The notes: generated by a model not told the origin, from the letters alone. Positions 1 to 8,952 are shown, counted from the first letter of the stretch. The stretch: 64,000 bases of DNA from Bacteroides eggerthii (GCF_025146565.1 NZ_CP102258.1:3814001-3878000), one strand, 5' to 3'. Numbers and translations are program-made.

Positions 1-50
1 ATAGGGTCATAGAACCGGGGTTAAAAAGAAAGAAAGAAATTATTTTTTTA

Positions 51-689
51 TTAGTTGTGGTCGCGGACGCAACGAAACGGCATCAGAAAGGGAGGATCAT
101 AGGTTCCTTTTTTTATTCCTGCCTTGCCGCTGCTGCCATCATAGCCTAACAGACCATTGATTACCATTTCATCTCCATCATCATCAAACACCATCATATA
201 GGAATATTGTCCCATACCACGAAATTCAGTAGCAAGCCAATAGTGCCAACCTCTGTCTCCGGGATTAGGGGGAAGCTCCTTGGCCTTCCCTCTGAGAAAA
301 GGAGTAAAAGAATACGGGTTCTGTTCCTCCAGCTCTTTCTTTAACATGGACACCAACCAGAAGTCCGCTACTGTAGGCAAGCGCCATCCCCTATTTGTAC
401 ACGTATTTGCAGCATCCAGCCAATTGTCAGAAAAAGAGTCTGACGTTTCAATCTCAATTCCCTTGCCAACTGCCAGAGCATTACCCCAATGGGCTAAATT
501 TATTTGATTATCGTCCGAACCTTCAGCATAATTTGTTCCGTCTACAGATGTTGTCTTCGGTGGATGATTACCACGATCTCCATTGATAGCCGAAGCATCT
601 ATCGAATTACCATACACATCTTGAGCATAATTTGCAGTTGTCATCAGCAGTCCGAGAATTCCTAATATTAACTTCATATATAGTTTCAT
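51..689 (-). CDS. Secreted protein with a Fib_succ_major/DUF1566-like domain, last gene of the fimbrial operon
   Basis: This 212-residue protein starts with a cleavable-looking signal peptide (hydrophobic residues 6-20, ending near NYAQ). The central and C-terminal parts carry short motifs typical of the DUF1566/Fibrobacter-succinogenes-major-domain fold: GWRLPT near residue 102, YWLATEF in the middle and PFRCVRD at the very end. The neighbouring 791-residue protein ends in a similar block (HWYLPS and YCVRRL), so the two may share a lectin-like fold at the fimbrial tip. It lies 69 bp downstream of that gene on the same strand. The exact function is unknown; a minor fimbrial or surface role is inferred from context. 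Confidence 0.7.
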   Translation of the reverse strand: MKLYMKLILGILGLLMTTANYAQDVYGNSIDASAINGDRGNHPPKTTSVDGTNYAEGSDDNQINLAHWGNALAVGKGIEIETSDSFSDNWLDAANTCTNRGWRLPTVADFWLVSMLKKELEEQNPYSFTPFLRGKAKELPPNPGDRGWHYWLATEFRGMGQYSYMMVFDDDGDEMVINGLLGYDGSSGKAGIKKGTYDPPFLMPFRCVRDHN

Positions 690-758
690 TTATCTGTTTT
701 TTATTTTATCACAATCCGTTGCTTAAGATCTTAAAGCACCCTCCGATTACTCTAGTCA

Positions 759-3134
759 TTATAATCTCCTGACACAATAAGTCCACGTTTGAGTATCCTT
801 GCTAAGAGAGCCATTAAAGTATTCAGCGAATCTGTAATATTGAGTATCAACGTATAAACCGATAGAAAGATAAGAATCGGCTTCTTTTTCAGTAGAAGTC
901 ATAAGATTCAAAATACCATGGATATCGTGATCAAGGACTCTGGAAAGAAAGATTAACTTCATTTCATCTATCGATGGTAGATACCAATGGCTCTCCGAAG
1001 CATCAATCATTCCATCACCGTTTAAGTCCCTGTTCTTCTCGTGGCAGTATCGTGCCGCAGAAGTCTTGTAAATGGGGTGGTAAATATTCGCAGATGCATC
1101 TGGATAATAATAAGGAGCACCGGAAGTCGCTCCTGTATATTTGGGAAGGGGTTGATCCCCAGTCCCATACATCGGACGGTAAGAGTCAAAAGCCGTACCA
1201 AAACCTACAACCTCATTGTTCACACGCCGAACATCGGTATATACGGCATTTTCTGTCAGGAATTTACCATTACGGCTTTTATCAGGCCCGTTATAGAGCA
1301 ACATACCGTAAAAGCCCCATCGCGGATTCCTGGTTCTAAAGTCTAATACCCCCGGATATAAGCTGTAGAGTTCACACTCCTTAATTCTCTCAGTAAAAAA
1401 CGGTTTTTTGACAGTGCCAAGCGAGCCATCCTCATTTATCATAAGTAATCCGGGGTCATTAACATATTCAGTATAAATATGACCACCACGAATTTGCGTA
1501 AAGTGAAAAGTCCTAACTTCCGGCGTATTCGGATCTCCTCCATCTTTGTAGAAAGTCAGTTGTACGCTGGCACCACGATCACCCTTCCTGTTTAGATATT
1601 CATCCGCATAAACATACAGCATCTTACTGGTTGCAGTGATTTCCGTAAACGGAATATCCGTTATTTTATAACACATGCGATGGGTGGCATCGGCAAATGC
1701 CATGACATCGTCATCCTCCTGCCCTGTGGGAATAGGATTCCAGCCGGTTATTCCTTGCTGCTCCAGCTTTTCCCTCACACTCTTGTGGGGGATATATTTC
1801 GCACGTACAAAACTGCCTACCTCGCCCACCTGCTGTTGCCACTCATCATGGGGAGACGCTTGCTTCACCTGATGCCACATCAAGTCCAAAGGAGATATTT
1901 TAAGCCATGTGGCATCGAACCCCGGTTCGTTATAAGCTCTGCCGGCATCATCCAAAATTTCCATGGTCATCTTTCCTTTCACCGCATTGATGCGCATGGG
2001 AGAAAAATCGGGATGTGCATCGAAGTTTCTCTTTTCAAAATCCACCGAAAAGTCTCCCGTATAATACTCCACATTCGAGTCCACTTTGATGTCATTCAAC
2101 CCGTTGACCGTTACGGTAAAGGTGTAGTGCTTGCCACGCTCTATGTTGTAGTCGCTATGGTTGTCGGCTCCCAAGTAGATATGCGCCTTTACCTGCTTCG
2201 TTTCCCATGTGGTCTTGTGCATGGCCTTAATGACGATGGCAGTGGCACGTGCGGGCTTGAACCAGGCTTTGCCGCGGTGGTCTTGGTCGTCAAAAGCCAT
2301 CCCTTGATACCTGTCGCCAGGAAGGGACCTGTTCACACGTCCTCCTCTGCGATTTTCAAAGACATAGAGTGTTTGGGAGACTGTTTTCTTCGGTTTGTCC
2401 TCCACCTCAAACGGATAGTCCGCATCCGTTGTCAGCCAGTAATCATCTTTGTCGGCGGTAGTGCCGGGCTGGTTGATATCCGTAGCATTCGAAAACAGAT
2501 AACTGCGGAGTGGAACATTCTCCACGTCCCAGCCTATGAAGATTATCTCTTGGCCGCCAGGGGTTTTGTCCATCACCTTCAGCGTCACTTTGGCGGCAAT
2601 GAAATGAAGCTGAACCGGAGTGCCGTAGGTGCTGTTGCCCGGAGCGAAGGTCACGTTCTCCTGCTTTCCCGTCATCATCAGGGGGTGCGTGGTGTTCATG
2701 CCGAAGTCCAGCTGGGTGGCGGTTGTCACAATGCCTTCCACCTCCGGCAGAGAAGCGGCGGACTGCAACTTGGCCTCTATCTCCGCATTGCTGACGTTGG
2801 CAATGAAAAAGAGCGTGTAGTTGCTACCCGAATAGCTGTCTATTGTAAATTTAGAACCGGAACTTACATACTTACCGTTGCTCACCACCGAGCCGTCTGC
2901 CCGGAACACCATCACCCGCAAATTCTCAATCTTGTTCTCCTGTTCGGGAGTCAGGGCGCGGGTGGAAGAACCGCTGCTCATGGTCGGCACAATCAGGTTG
3001 AGCTCTATTCGTGCAGGCTCTCCTTCTGCCACAGAGCCTGCACCCGGAAACTCCTCGCGGACGCATCCCGCCAGAAGCAAGGCGGAGAGAAGCAGCGCAT
3101 GAAGGAAAGGTATCGTATTTCTTATCTTTCTCAT
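759..3134 (-). CDS. Large fimbrial tip-like lipoprotein (Mfa-like N-terminus)
   Basis: The 791-residue product begins with a lipoprotein signal peptide whose lipobox is LLAGC. The N-terminal third reads as a fimbrillin/Mfa-like fold: acidic linker, then INLIVPTMSS-like strands and a region about VMVFRADG, as in Bacteroidales minor fimbrial subunits. The C-terminal third, from about residue 700, holds a DUF1566-like module (SHWYLPSIDEMK, final YCVRRL). Bacteroidales fimbriae usually carry such a long accessory protein after the anchor subunit, and the order here agrees: fimbrillin, Mfa2-like, this gene. Binding specificity cannot be read from sequence. Confidence 0.75.
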   Translation of the reverse strand: MRKIRNTIPFLHALLLSALLLAGCVREEFPGAGSVAEGEPARIELNLIVPTMSSGSSTRALTPEQENKIENLRVMVFRADGSVVSNGKYVSSGSKFTIDSYSGSNYTLFFIANVSNAEIEAKLQSAASLPEVEGIVTTATQLDFGMNTTHPLMMTGKQENVTFAPGNSTYGTPVQLHFIAAKVTLKVMDKTPGGQEIIFIGWDVENVPLRSYLFSNATDINQPGTTADKDDYWLTTDADYPFEVEDKPKKTVSQTLYVFENRRGGRVNRSLPGDRYQGMAFDDQDHRGKAWFKPARATAIVIKAMHKTTWETKQVKAHIYLGADNHSDYNIERGKHYTFTVTVNGLNDIKVDSNVEYYTGDFSVDFEKRNFDAHPDFSPMRINAVKGKMTMEILDDAGRAYNEPGFDATWLKISPLDLMWHQVKQASPHDEWQQQVGEVGSFVRAKYIPHKSVREKLEQQGITGWNPIPTGQEDDDVMAFADATHRMCYKITDIPFTEITATSKMLYVYADEYLNRKGDRGASVQLTFYKDGGDPNTPEVRTFHFTQIRGGHIYTEYVNDPGLLMINEDGSLGTVKKPFFTERIKECELYSLYPGVLDFRTRNPRWGFYGMLLYNGPDKSRNGKFLTENAVYTDVRRVNNEVVGFGTAFDSYRPMYGTGDQPLPKYTGATSGAPYYYPDASANIYHPIYKTSAARYCHEKNRDLNGDGMIDASESHWYLPSIDEMKLIFLSRVLDHDIHGILNLMTSTEKEADSYLSIGLYVDTQYYRFAEYFNGSLSKDTQTWTYCVRRL

Positions 3135-3202
3135 TTTATATCTCTGTATTTTTTTAGTGTATCTTATTGTTCTGTCTTATCATTCTTGTCCTGCCCTCAG
3201 GG

Positions 3203-4129
3203 TTAGAACTCTTTCCATATCTCCTGTTTGCCCCAGTCGGTGACTTTGACTTCTACGCTGATAGCACCGTCGAAGTCGACAAGCACGTTGAGCAGGCGGC
3301 CTTCTGACACGCGCAGGGGTTTGCCGTTGCTGTCGGAAATGACGGTTGTCCGGAGCACGCCCCGGTGGTAGATGTCTATGCGGAGCTCCTCCTCGGTGGG
3401 CAGGATGTTGAAAACGGAGGAGACGAAATCTCCCCGGTCGTTGAACGAGGCTTCGGGGCGGTAGCTCACATCGGTGCCGTTGGGCAGGCCGTAGAAGTCG
3501 AGCATGTTGCCCGTCTTGCGCAGGATGTAGTGGAAATCGCCGTCGGAGCTTCCCACGTACTCCTTGAGGTGGCGCGCCGTAACGGCTACGCCGGAGACCT
3601 TGCGCCGCAGGGGAAGTTCCTTGTCGGAGAGGGTGCCGGTGGCGGAGAGCGCATCGGCGGAGGTCTGTATATCTATGGTGCCGTAGAAGAGGTCGTCGGG
3701 CGAGCCTGCTACGGGGTAGGTTATCCGAGTTTGGGGTTGGTGGATGAGCGATACGAAGGCCGTCTCCAAGTGGTCGCCCTGCCGCAGTGCGGGCAGCGTC
3801 TGGCTGCCTTGCCGGCCGTTGCCCCATGCCACCAGTTTCAGGACGTCGTGTCCGGGATAGTCCAGCGTGACAAGTTCCGAAAGGGAGGTGTGGAGGGTGT
3901 CGAGCAAGTTTTTGTCTTTGTCGAAAACATAGAGCGTGATGTCCTTTATAGTCTCGCTGCCAAGCGTGCCGCCGTCGGCGTCGAAGGCCTTTACCTGCAA
4001 GGTAAGTCCGGAGACGTGGGGAGAAGGACAGCCCGAAAGGTCGTCCTTGATGCAGCTTGCAGATACAAATGCCATAAGAAACAATACAGGCAGTATTTGC
4101 AAGCAGTTACGGAATTTGTTCTTCTGCAT
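3203..4129 (-). CDS. FimB/Mfa2-type fimbrial anchor lipoprotein
   Basis: This 308-residue protein has a lipoprotein signal ending in SASC followed by IKDDLSGCP, a hallmark of the FimB/Mfa2 family that anchors and ends Bacteroidales fimbriae at the outer membrane. The body shows the family's pattern LTLQVKAFDADG, then LYVFDKDKNLL, then the late block FNILPTEEELRIDIY. An upstream in-frame ATG would add 27 residues, but the start at 4129 is chosen because it puts the signal peptide at the N-terminus. The gene follows the major fimbrillin in the same operon. Confidence 0.85.
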   Translation of the reverse strand: MQKNKFRNCLQILPVLFLMAFVSASCIKDDLSGCPSPHVSGLTLQVKAFDADGGTLGSETIKDITLYVFDKDKNLLDTLHTSLSELVTLDYPGHDVLKLVAWGNGRQGSQTLPALRQGDHLETAFVSLIHQPQTRITYPVAGSPDDLFYGTIDIQTSADALSATGTLSDKELPLRRKVSGVAVTARHLKEYVGSSDGDFHYILRKTGNMLDFYGLPNGTDVSYRPEASFNDRGDFVSSVFNILPTEEELRIDIYHRGVLRTTVISDSNGKPLRVSEGRLLNVLVDFDGAISVEVKVTDWGKQEIWKEF

Positions 4130-4248
4130 GATTGGGTGGGTGTATTGATAGTGAAACGAAAATATTGTAATATGAAAGGCGGGAGCGGGAGGCGTCCCGC
4201 CTTTCTGCACATTCTTGTTAGAGATAAAAATAACTTCTACGGATATTT

Positions 4249-5352
4249 TTAGTTAAACTCTTTGTCGACGGGTTGGGTAACCCATTGAGCAGCAGTCACA
4301 GTCACTTCTATGGAAGAAGAGACAACAGGTTCTTCCGGATCGGTAGTACCACCGCCGCCACCGGCTGCTACATCGCCATTCAGGGTAACAGTCACTGTAT
4401 AGGACTTGCCCGGTTCGATGGTGTGGCGTGCATCGGTGTTTGTAAACAGAATGGGATAGAAGATAGGAGAAGAAGTACCGCCCACAGTCTTTGTTGACTT
4501 GATGGCAAGGATGGTGGGTTGAGTCGTACCGTCGTTGCCGAAAGTGTAGAAGTGGTTGAAAACAGTGCTACCTGCATTGATTGTGAAATCACCCGGACTC
4601 ACTGCATCGGACAGAGCCGTAGATGTTGTTACACCCGAATCAAAGGCACCAGTATATTGGTTAAATCCTGTATAGAATTCGTTTTGGGTAACCTTTTCTG
4701 CGGCACTTCCGAAGAAGCGTCCCTTCTTACCTGCAAACAGCAATACAGCTGCGTCGTCTGTAATCGTAATAGTACCACCGGTCATATTCTTACGATTATC
4801 CTTAACAATAAGCTGTATTTTTGCCGCTACGAAGCTTAAGGATACAGTAACCTGAGCGTTAGTACCACCGTTAAATTTAACTTCACTCTCTCCCGACATC
4901 CAAAGGTTGGTTTTCGTCTGAGTTGAAGCATTATCAGTATTATCCATCAGGCTACCTGTCACCGCCAACAAGTCGGTTTCCGTCTTAACGGTTGCAAAAA
5001 GGCCGCCAGCCAGTGCGCCCGTATTGGCCACCACATACGCTTTCTTTGCGGCAGTAGTACCAGTTGTGATTGTAGCAGCTGCATTGGAACTACCCTCATA
5101 AGGAGCACAGTCCAAAGCGCCACCTTCGCGGAACAGGAACACAAGATAGTTATTAATCACAGCATCTTCTGTATCGGTAGCCGGTCCCGCAGCTCTTGAT
5201 TGCGCCTGATTATCTCCATCGCCTTTAAGCTTGATGGTAAGTACCGCCTGCTCGCCCGGAACATTGTTTCCTAAATTCTCTACTTCATCGTTAGTGCACG
5301 AGAACATCGTGAAGGCTGCAAGAGCCACTGCTAAAAATTTAATCTTCTTCAT
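4249..5352 (-). CDS. Major fimbrillin lipoprotein (Mfa1/FimA-like)
   Basis: The 367-residue product has a lipoprotein signal (MFSC at the lipobox, residues 16-19) and an Ala/Thr/Gly-rich, low-complexity body typical of Bacteroidales fimbrillins: AVLTIKLKGDG near residue 40, NYLVFLF near residue 70, AYVVANTG, LSFVAAKIQL and a terminal VTVTLNG block. In this family the exported lipoprotein is trimmed by an Arg-specific protease before polymerisation; a candidate site is the QSRAAG stretch near residue 55. A GGGGG run near residue 337 sits before the last strands. It precedes the FimB/Mfa2-like anchor gene. It is likely the shaft subunit. Confidence 0.85.
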   Translation of the reverse strand: MKKIKFLAVALAAFTMFSCTNDEVENLGNNVPGEQAVLTIKLKGDGDNQAQSRAAGPATDTEDAVINNYLVFLFREGGALDCAPYEGSSNAAATITTGTTAAKKAYVVANTGALAGGLFATVKTETDLLAVTGSLMDNTDNASTQTKTNLWMSGESEVKFNGGTNAQVTVSLSFVAAKIQLIVKDNRKNMTGGTITITDDAAVLLFAGKKGRFFGSAAEKVTQNEFYTGFNQYTGAFDSGVTTSTALSDAVSPGDFTINAGSTVFNHFYTFGNDGTTQPTILAIKSTKTVGGTSSPIFYPILFTNTDARHTIEPGKSYTVTVTLNGDVAAGGGGGTTDPEEPVVSSSIEVTVTAAQWVTQPVDKEFN

Positions 5353-5481
5353 TGTTTTTTAATCTTAAAAATTAGTAGTTAAATGATTATTGTTATTGTA
5401 TATAATACCTATTGAAAACTCTTTTTATCCTGTCTTTCTATTCTGCCGGAACCTGTTCCGCTTCGGAAAACCTGTCTTGCT

Positions 5482-6846
5482 TTATCTGCTTCTATTCAGC
5501 AGTTCTTCCAGTTGTTTCAGGTTCTCGGCAGCTTGGGGGTCACCGGCGGCCACCGCCTTTTGGAACAAGGTGCGGGCCTTTTCCGTATCGCCGTTCATCA
5601 TGTGGCACACGCCCCGCAGGTTGTCCGCCCGGAAGTGGGTGTTGCCTTGAAGCGTGTGCAACGCTTGGGCGTACTGTTCGGCTTGCAGCAGGTCGATGGC
5701 TTTGTTGAGCGACAGGAGTTCGGGATCGGGCTGCGCCTCGTAGAACACCTTGATGTATCCCGCGTTGCGGAGCTTCGGGAAGAAGTGCTGCTTCATATAG
5801 TGATAGGGCTTGCCCCCGTTGAGCTTCATGAGAAGTCCCAAGCGACCCACTTTCTTCTTGGCATCCCACACCGGAGCGGTGTCGATGATGTGCAGCACCT
5901 GCTGCCGGGAGTCCATGTCGCTGTCTGCAACGAGCCTGCGCAGAAATCTCCACGACTCTTGGTCGTTTTTCACCTCGAAATAGGAAGGTGAGAGCCGGGT
6001 GCGGCTCGTGATGTAATCCACCAACACCTGCGCCCGGTTGGCGGCAATGCGGGCGTTCAGCTCGGCAGAACCGTCGGGCGAGGCCGAACCTACTACCAAT
6101 ATCTTGGCGATACGGGAGTTTTTGTCTTCGGCTATCTTGTCGAGAACGGAGAGCAGATGTTCCAGATTGGCGCGGTTGTTCTCGAACTCCGGAACCACCC
6201 GTACGCTACCCACAGGGAAGTAGACCACCAGAGTGGCTTCGTCTTTATAACGGTCGATGTCCTCCTTTGTGCCCACGCTGCCTGTCCACACACCCAAGAA
6301 CTTGTTTTCCTGCGCCAGTTGCTCCACAACGGGTATCACAGGCTCCGACCGGGGCACTACGGGAACAAACAGCTCGGCAGGGGTGGCAAGCATCGCATTG
6401 TCCAGCAACCGCAGGGACTGCAATGTCTCTTTGCTGCAACAGCCCTCGCTCTGCGCTTCCAAATGGAGGGAGGCGCCTTCCATCCAGTCGTTGTAGGGGA
6501 GCGTATAGGTGTAGAGCAGTTCTTCGCCTGCCTTGTTGTAGACAGGAGCAACCGCCTGCGTCTTTTTCATGCCGCCCTCGCGCCACTCCACTATCTGCGC
6601 CCGGCGGCTGCCGTAGTTCAACTTCGGAAGGCATGCTTCCTGCCCGCCCTTGCCACGCAACAACGGGGTAACTTTCAACACATAATCTCTGCCCAGCCCG
6701 CCTACATTCAGCCTGAACGAAACGCGCACGCAGTCTTCACTGCGAACCATCTTTACATCGTCCGCCGATAAACGCACCTGCTCCTTAGCCGACAGGCCAA
6801 CCGCCTGCATCAGCAGCAAGCCACATAATAGCACACTACACTTCAT
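5482..6846 (-). CDS. DUF3868 and OmpA-like protein of the fimbrial operon
   Basis: This 454-residue exported protein has a signal peptide ending near GLSAKE. The N-terminal half resembles DUF3868 (conserved RLSADDVKM and SFRLNVGGL near residues 25-55). Residues about 230-300 look like an OmpA-type peptidoglycan-associated domain: VVGSASPDGS, then NARIAANRAQVL. The C-terminal 100 residues are helical and TPR-like (CHMMNGDTEKARTLFQKAV). Proteins of this type occur with a DUF3575 protein at the start of Bacteroidales fimbrial operons and probably link the fimbrial base to the cell wall. That role is inferred from context. Confidence 0.8.
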   Translation of the reverse strand: MKCSVLLCGLLLMQAVGLSAKEQVRLSADDVKMVRSEDCVRVSFRLNVGGLGRDYVLKVTPLLRGKGGQEACLPKLNYGSRRAQIVEWREGGMKKTQAVAPVYNKAGEELLYTYTLPYNDWMEGASLHLEAQSEGCCSKETLQSLRLLDNAMLATPAELFVPVVPRSEPVIPVVEQLAQENKFLGVWTGSVGTKEDIDRYKDEATLVVYFPVGSVRVVPEFENNRANLEHLLSVLDKIAEDKNSRIAKILVVGSASPDGSAELNARIAANRAQVLVDYITSRTRLSPSYFEVKNDQESWRFLRRLVADSDMDSRQQVLHIIDTAPVWDAKKKVGRLGLLMKLNGGKPYHYMKQHFFPKLRNAGYIKVFYEAQPDPELLSLNKAIDLLQAEQYAQALHTLQGNTHFRADNLRGVCHMMNGDTEKARTLFQKAVAAGDPQAAENLKQLEELLNRSR

Positions 6847-6865
6847 ATCTTTATTTCTTCTTTCG

Positions 6866-7447
6866 TTACTTTATAATATAGATAAGGGAAACGGCAGCCT
6901 TAGTAGGGCCGAAATAGTTCTTATTCCCACTGCCCAGCTTGTCACCGCACGTCTTGCACTCGAAACGGTCGTAGCTGAAATGCACATAGCCCAGTCCGAG
7001 GGTAGCTTCCAAATTCCAGCGCTTGCCCAGCACCCAACTGTAACCGTAGCCCACTCCTGCTCCCGCCAGCCAGCCCTGATAGCGCTTACTGCCCAATCCC
7101 GACGCGGAGGGCTTTATGCCGAAAGGAAGCATACCGCCGTAGTTGTATTCGCCTCCAAACAAGTGGGCTTCCCAGAAATGTCCGGCGAAACGGCTGCATG
7201 TCCAATAACGAACTCCGGGCTGAAGCATCCAGAGCTTCATTTTCTTATTATCAGAAAAAGTCCACGCATTATAGTTGCCGGACACCTCCAACGTCCAGCG
7301 AGGAGACAACCCATATTCTACTCCCAAGTTTATCGTAGAAGTTGCATCGTACAACAGATTACTCTTCACCGCAAACTCTTGAGCCGAAGCCGTTCCGGAT
7401 AAGAGCGCAAACAAGGTAATCATGAAAATCGTCACTTTTTTTAGCAT
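6866..7447 (-). CDS. DUF3575 outer-membrane protein, first gene of the fimbrial operon
   Basis: The 193-residue protein has a signal peptide ending at SAQE and then alternating hydrophobic/aromatic strands typical of a small outer-membrane barrel. The family signature LLYDATSTINLGVEYG falls at residues 31-46 and LQPGVRYWTC follows at mid-protein. It lies 19 bp upstream of the DUF3868/OmpA-like gene. No good leftward promoter was seen in the 70 bp between it and the inverted repeat at 7521, which is why transcription is proposed to come from the invertible segment. DUF3575 proteins usually head such operons. Confidence 0.8.
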   Translation of the reverse strand: MLKKVTIFMITLFALLSGTASAQEFAVKSNLLYDATSTINLGVEYGLSPRWTLEVSGNYNAWTFSDNKKMKLWMLQPGVRYWTCSRFAGHFWEAHLFGGEYNYGGMLPFGIKPSASGLGSKRYQGWLAGAGVGYGYSWVLGKRWNLEATLGLGYVHFSYDRFECKTCGDKLGSGNKNYFGPTKAAVSLIYIIK

Positions 7448-7520
7448 AGTCTCTTATTTTATTATTCGTTGTATTTCAACTATTTATTTACGTTAATTTC
7501 CCTTTCTCGGCTTTCACATT

Positions 7521-7547
7521 TTTCATCTGTCTGAATAACACAGATGA
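7521..7547. repeat. Left 27-bp inverted repeat of the invertible fimbrial control segment
   Basis: The 27 bases are an exact reverse complement of 8778-8804. The site is itself nearly palindromic: arms TCATCTGT and ACAGATGA around a 9-bp spacer. That is the architecture of a tyrosine-recombinase crossover site. Confidence 0.85.
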
Positions 7548-7698
7548 GATACATATATAGTATTGATAATTAATGATTTACGCAGATAAAAAGATTCAAT
7601 GTTTTTTCACTGTACCATTTCTTTCTATTATAGATGTGGATAATACGCTATGTATGAATGACATAAGGCACAGCTTTTCTGAAACATAAACTGAAACA

Positions 7699-7730
7699 TT
7701 GGGCATGAAATGCCTGAATTAATAACTTTA
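7699..7730 (+). promoter_or_regulatory. Weak promoter of the AraC-type gene
   Basis: TTGG at 7699-7702 and TAACTTTA at 7723-7730 are separated by 20 bp, near the Bacteroides -33/-7 consensus (TTTG, then TAnnTTTG) with mismatches. The start codon follows at 7746. The rest of 7548-7745 is AT-rich with no open frame of note. Confidence 0.45.
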
Positions 7731-7745
7731 AATTGAGTATACAAA

Positions 7746-8639
7746 ATGGAACTGAACTACATTAAAGAGCACACATCGTGTGTAAACTACAAGACAGAAG
7801 AGTACAGCGGCTTTTCATTAGGACAAGCCCTGACAGGAGAAAATTTCGACAATCAGGAGCAGGAGATAAAAGCCAACCACCTGATATTTATATTGTCTGG
7901 AGAGGTCGAAATTACCAAAGATGAAAATGAAAAAGCAAGGGTGCATGCAAATGAATTTGTGTTTATCCCTATCTCGTCCCACTATGTCGGAAAGGTTATC
8001 CTTCCGGGAAGATACATCAACCTTACTTTTTTCCATAACAACATTTCCTTATGTGATAAACACATGTTAAGCAGCTATTTAAAAGAAGAATCAGATGTAC
8101 CTTTGTACTTCGAGGCACTCCCCATAAAGGAGCCGTTGAACTTGTTTCTTGGTCTGCTGGAAACTTATCTTCAGGCAGGTGTGAGTTGCAAACATCTGCA
8201 TGAAATTAAAGAACGGGAACTGTTCATTATCTTTAGGACAACCTATACAAAAAGAGAAATGATCAGACTGTTCCATCCCATAATGGGAAAGGAGTTTGAC
8301 TTCAAAATAGCGGTATTGCAACACAAAGACCAAGTGTACAGCAAAAAGGAACTGGCGCAGTTATTGGGAATGAGCAACTCCGACTTGCAACGAAAGTTCA
8401 TACAGGAATTTGGAGAACCTGTTTCTGTCTGGTTACAGAAACAAAAAAACCAGAAAATACTGTCAAGGTTAAGTTATGATTCAATTTCTATCAAAGAAAT
8501 TGCGCATGAGTTTGGCTTCTTGTCAGCATCCAGTTTTAATAAGTATTGCAAATGCAATTTTGGTTACAATCCCACTGAATTAAAAAAACAGATAAAAGAA
8601 AGACGAATAGAATCATCTGTTTTTCAATGTATTAAATAA
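7746..8639 (+). CDS. AraC-family transcriptional regulator inside the invertible segment
   Basis: The 297-residue protein has a cupin-like sensor half (GEVEITKDENEKA then NEFVFIPIS, residues 55-85) and a C-terminal AraC double helix-turn-helix. The first helix pair is KKELAQLLGMSNSDLQRKF near residue 200 and the second is SIKEIAHEFGFLSASSFNKY near residue 250, followed by NPTELKKQ. It lies wholly inside the predicted invertible segment upstream of the fimbrial operon, so it moves with the switch. A role in fimbrial control is likely but not shown by the sequence. Confidence 0.85.
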   Translation: MELNYIKEHTSCVNYKTEEYSGFSLGQALTGENFDNQEQEIKANHLIFILSGEVEITKDENEKARVHANEFVFIPISSHYVGKVILPGRYINLTFFHNNISLCDKHMLSSYLKEESDVPLYFEALPIKEPLNLFLGLLETYLQAGVSCKHLHEIKERELFIIFRTTYTKREMIRLFHPIMGKEFDFKIAVLQHKDQVYSKKELAQLLGMSNSDLQRKFIQEFGEPVSVWLQKQKNQKILSRLSYDSISIKEIAHEFGFLSASSFNKYCKCNFGYNPTELKKQIKERRIESSVFQCIK

Positions 8640-8690
8640 TAGGTAAAGCGATTGGTTTATTTGGACAACTAATTTATTTTGAATAGTCCA

Positions 8691-8698
8691 TATCTTTG
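8691..8698 (+). promoter_or_regulatory. Outward-facing promoter -7 element of the invertible segment
   Basis: TATCTTTG matches the Bacteroides -7 consensus TAnnTTTG and is followed by GCAGCATC. No TTTG lies at the expected 19-21 bp upstream; the nearest are 27 and 9 bp away, so it may need an activator. It points right, out of the segment. After inversion it would read into the fimbrial operon. Confidence 0.6.
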
Positions 8699-8700
8699 CA

Positions 8701-8777
8701 GCATCAAAAAAAGCAACATTCTACGAGTATATGAACTCACTGAATAGTACGTTTTTTTTGATGCTCTTTTTATTTTT
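8701..8777 (+). terminator. Hairpin plus T-tract just after the outward promoter
   Basis: GCATCAAAAAAA (8701-8712) pairs with TTTTTTTGATGC (8753-8764), followed by a T-rich tract up to the right inverted repeat. It looks like a terminator or attenuator at the very start of the promoter's transcript. Because the predicted start falls in the 5' arm, the hairpin may form only partly in RNA. Confidence 0.4.
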
Positions 8778-8804
8778 TCATCTGTGTTATTCAGACAGAT
8801 GAAA
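8778..8804. repeat. Right 27-bp inverted repeat of the invertible segment
   Basis: Exact reverse complement of 7521-7547. The identity with the third copy at 10244-10270 is 25 of 27 bases (differences in the central spacer) and extends another 10 bp to 8814, into sequence that is the 3' end of the recombinase gene at the third site. Confidence 0.85.
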
Positions 8805-8880
8805 TTCCACCTCCCTGAACTACTGCAAAAACGCAACAGGAAAACGCAATCCGCTCACGTAGAAAACAGCCGTCCCCTGT
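8802..8880 (-). pseudogene. Remnant of a second tyrosine recombinase gene
   Basis: Bases 8802-8814 match the last codons of the intact recombinase (10268-10280). Bases 8823-8878 match an internal part of the same gene (from 11071), with the middle deleted. The remnant shows that the right inverted repeat was once the 3' end of another recombinase copy. The rest of 8640-8952 has no gene beyond the promoter and hairpin listed. Confidence 0.6.
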
Positions 8881-8952
8881 AATATCTCTGCCCGTTCTTG
8901 GCATCTCTCTTTTATCTTCTCGCATAAGCGCGTCACTTCGTACAAAGATATA

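Larger units (their letters stand above)
7521..8804. other. Predicted invertible DNA segment carrying an AraC regulator and an outward promoter
   Basis: Perfect 27-bp inverted repeats bound a segment of about 1.2 kb. Inside are an AraC-type gene with its own weak promoter and, near the right repeat, a strong -7 element (TATCTTTG at 8691) pointing out through that repeat. The fimbrial operon starts 73 bp outside the left repeat and shows no clear promoter of its own. Inversion would aim the outward promoter at the operon, so the orientation read here is predicted to be OFF. A tyrosine recombinase gene ending in the same repeat lies 1.5 kb to the right. Inversion itself is inferred. Confidence 0.75.

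Noticed and set aside
1680..3206. 508-residue open frame on the plus strand
   Set aside because: It is antisense to the tip lipoprotein gene, has no family-like sequence, and the opposite frame has a lipobox and domain signatures.
3365..4252. 295-residue open frame on the plus strand
   Set aside because: Antisense to the FimB/Mfa2-like gene; composition is that of a shadow frame.
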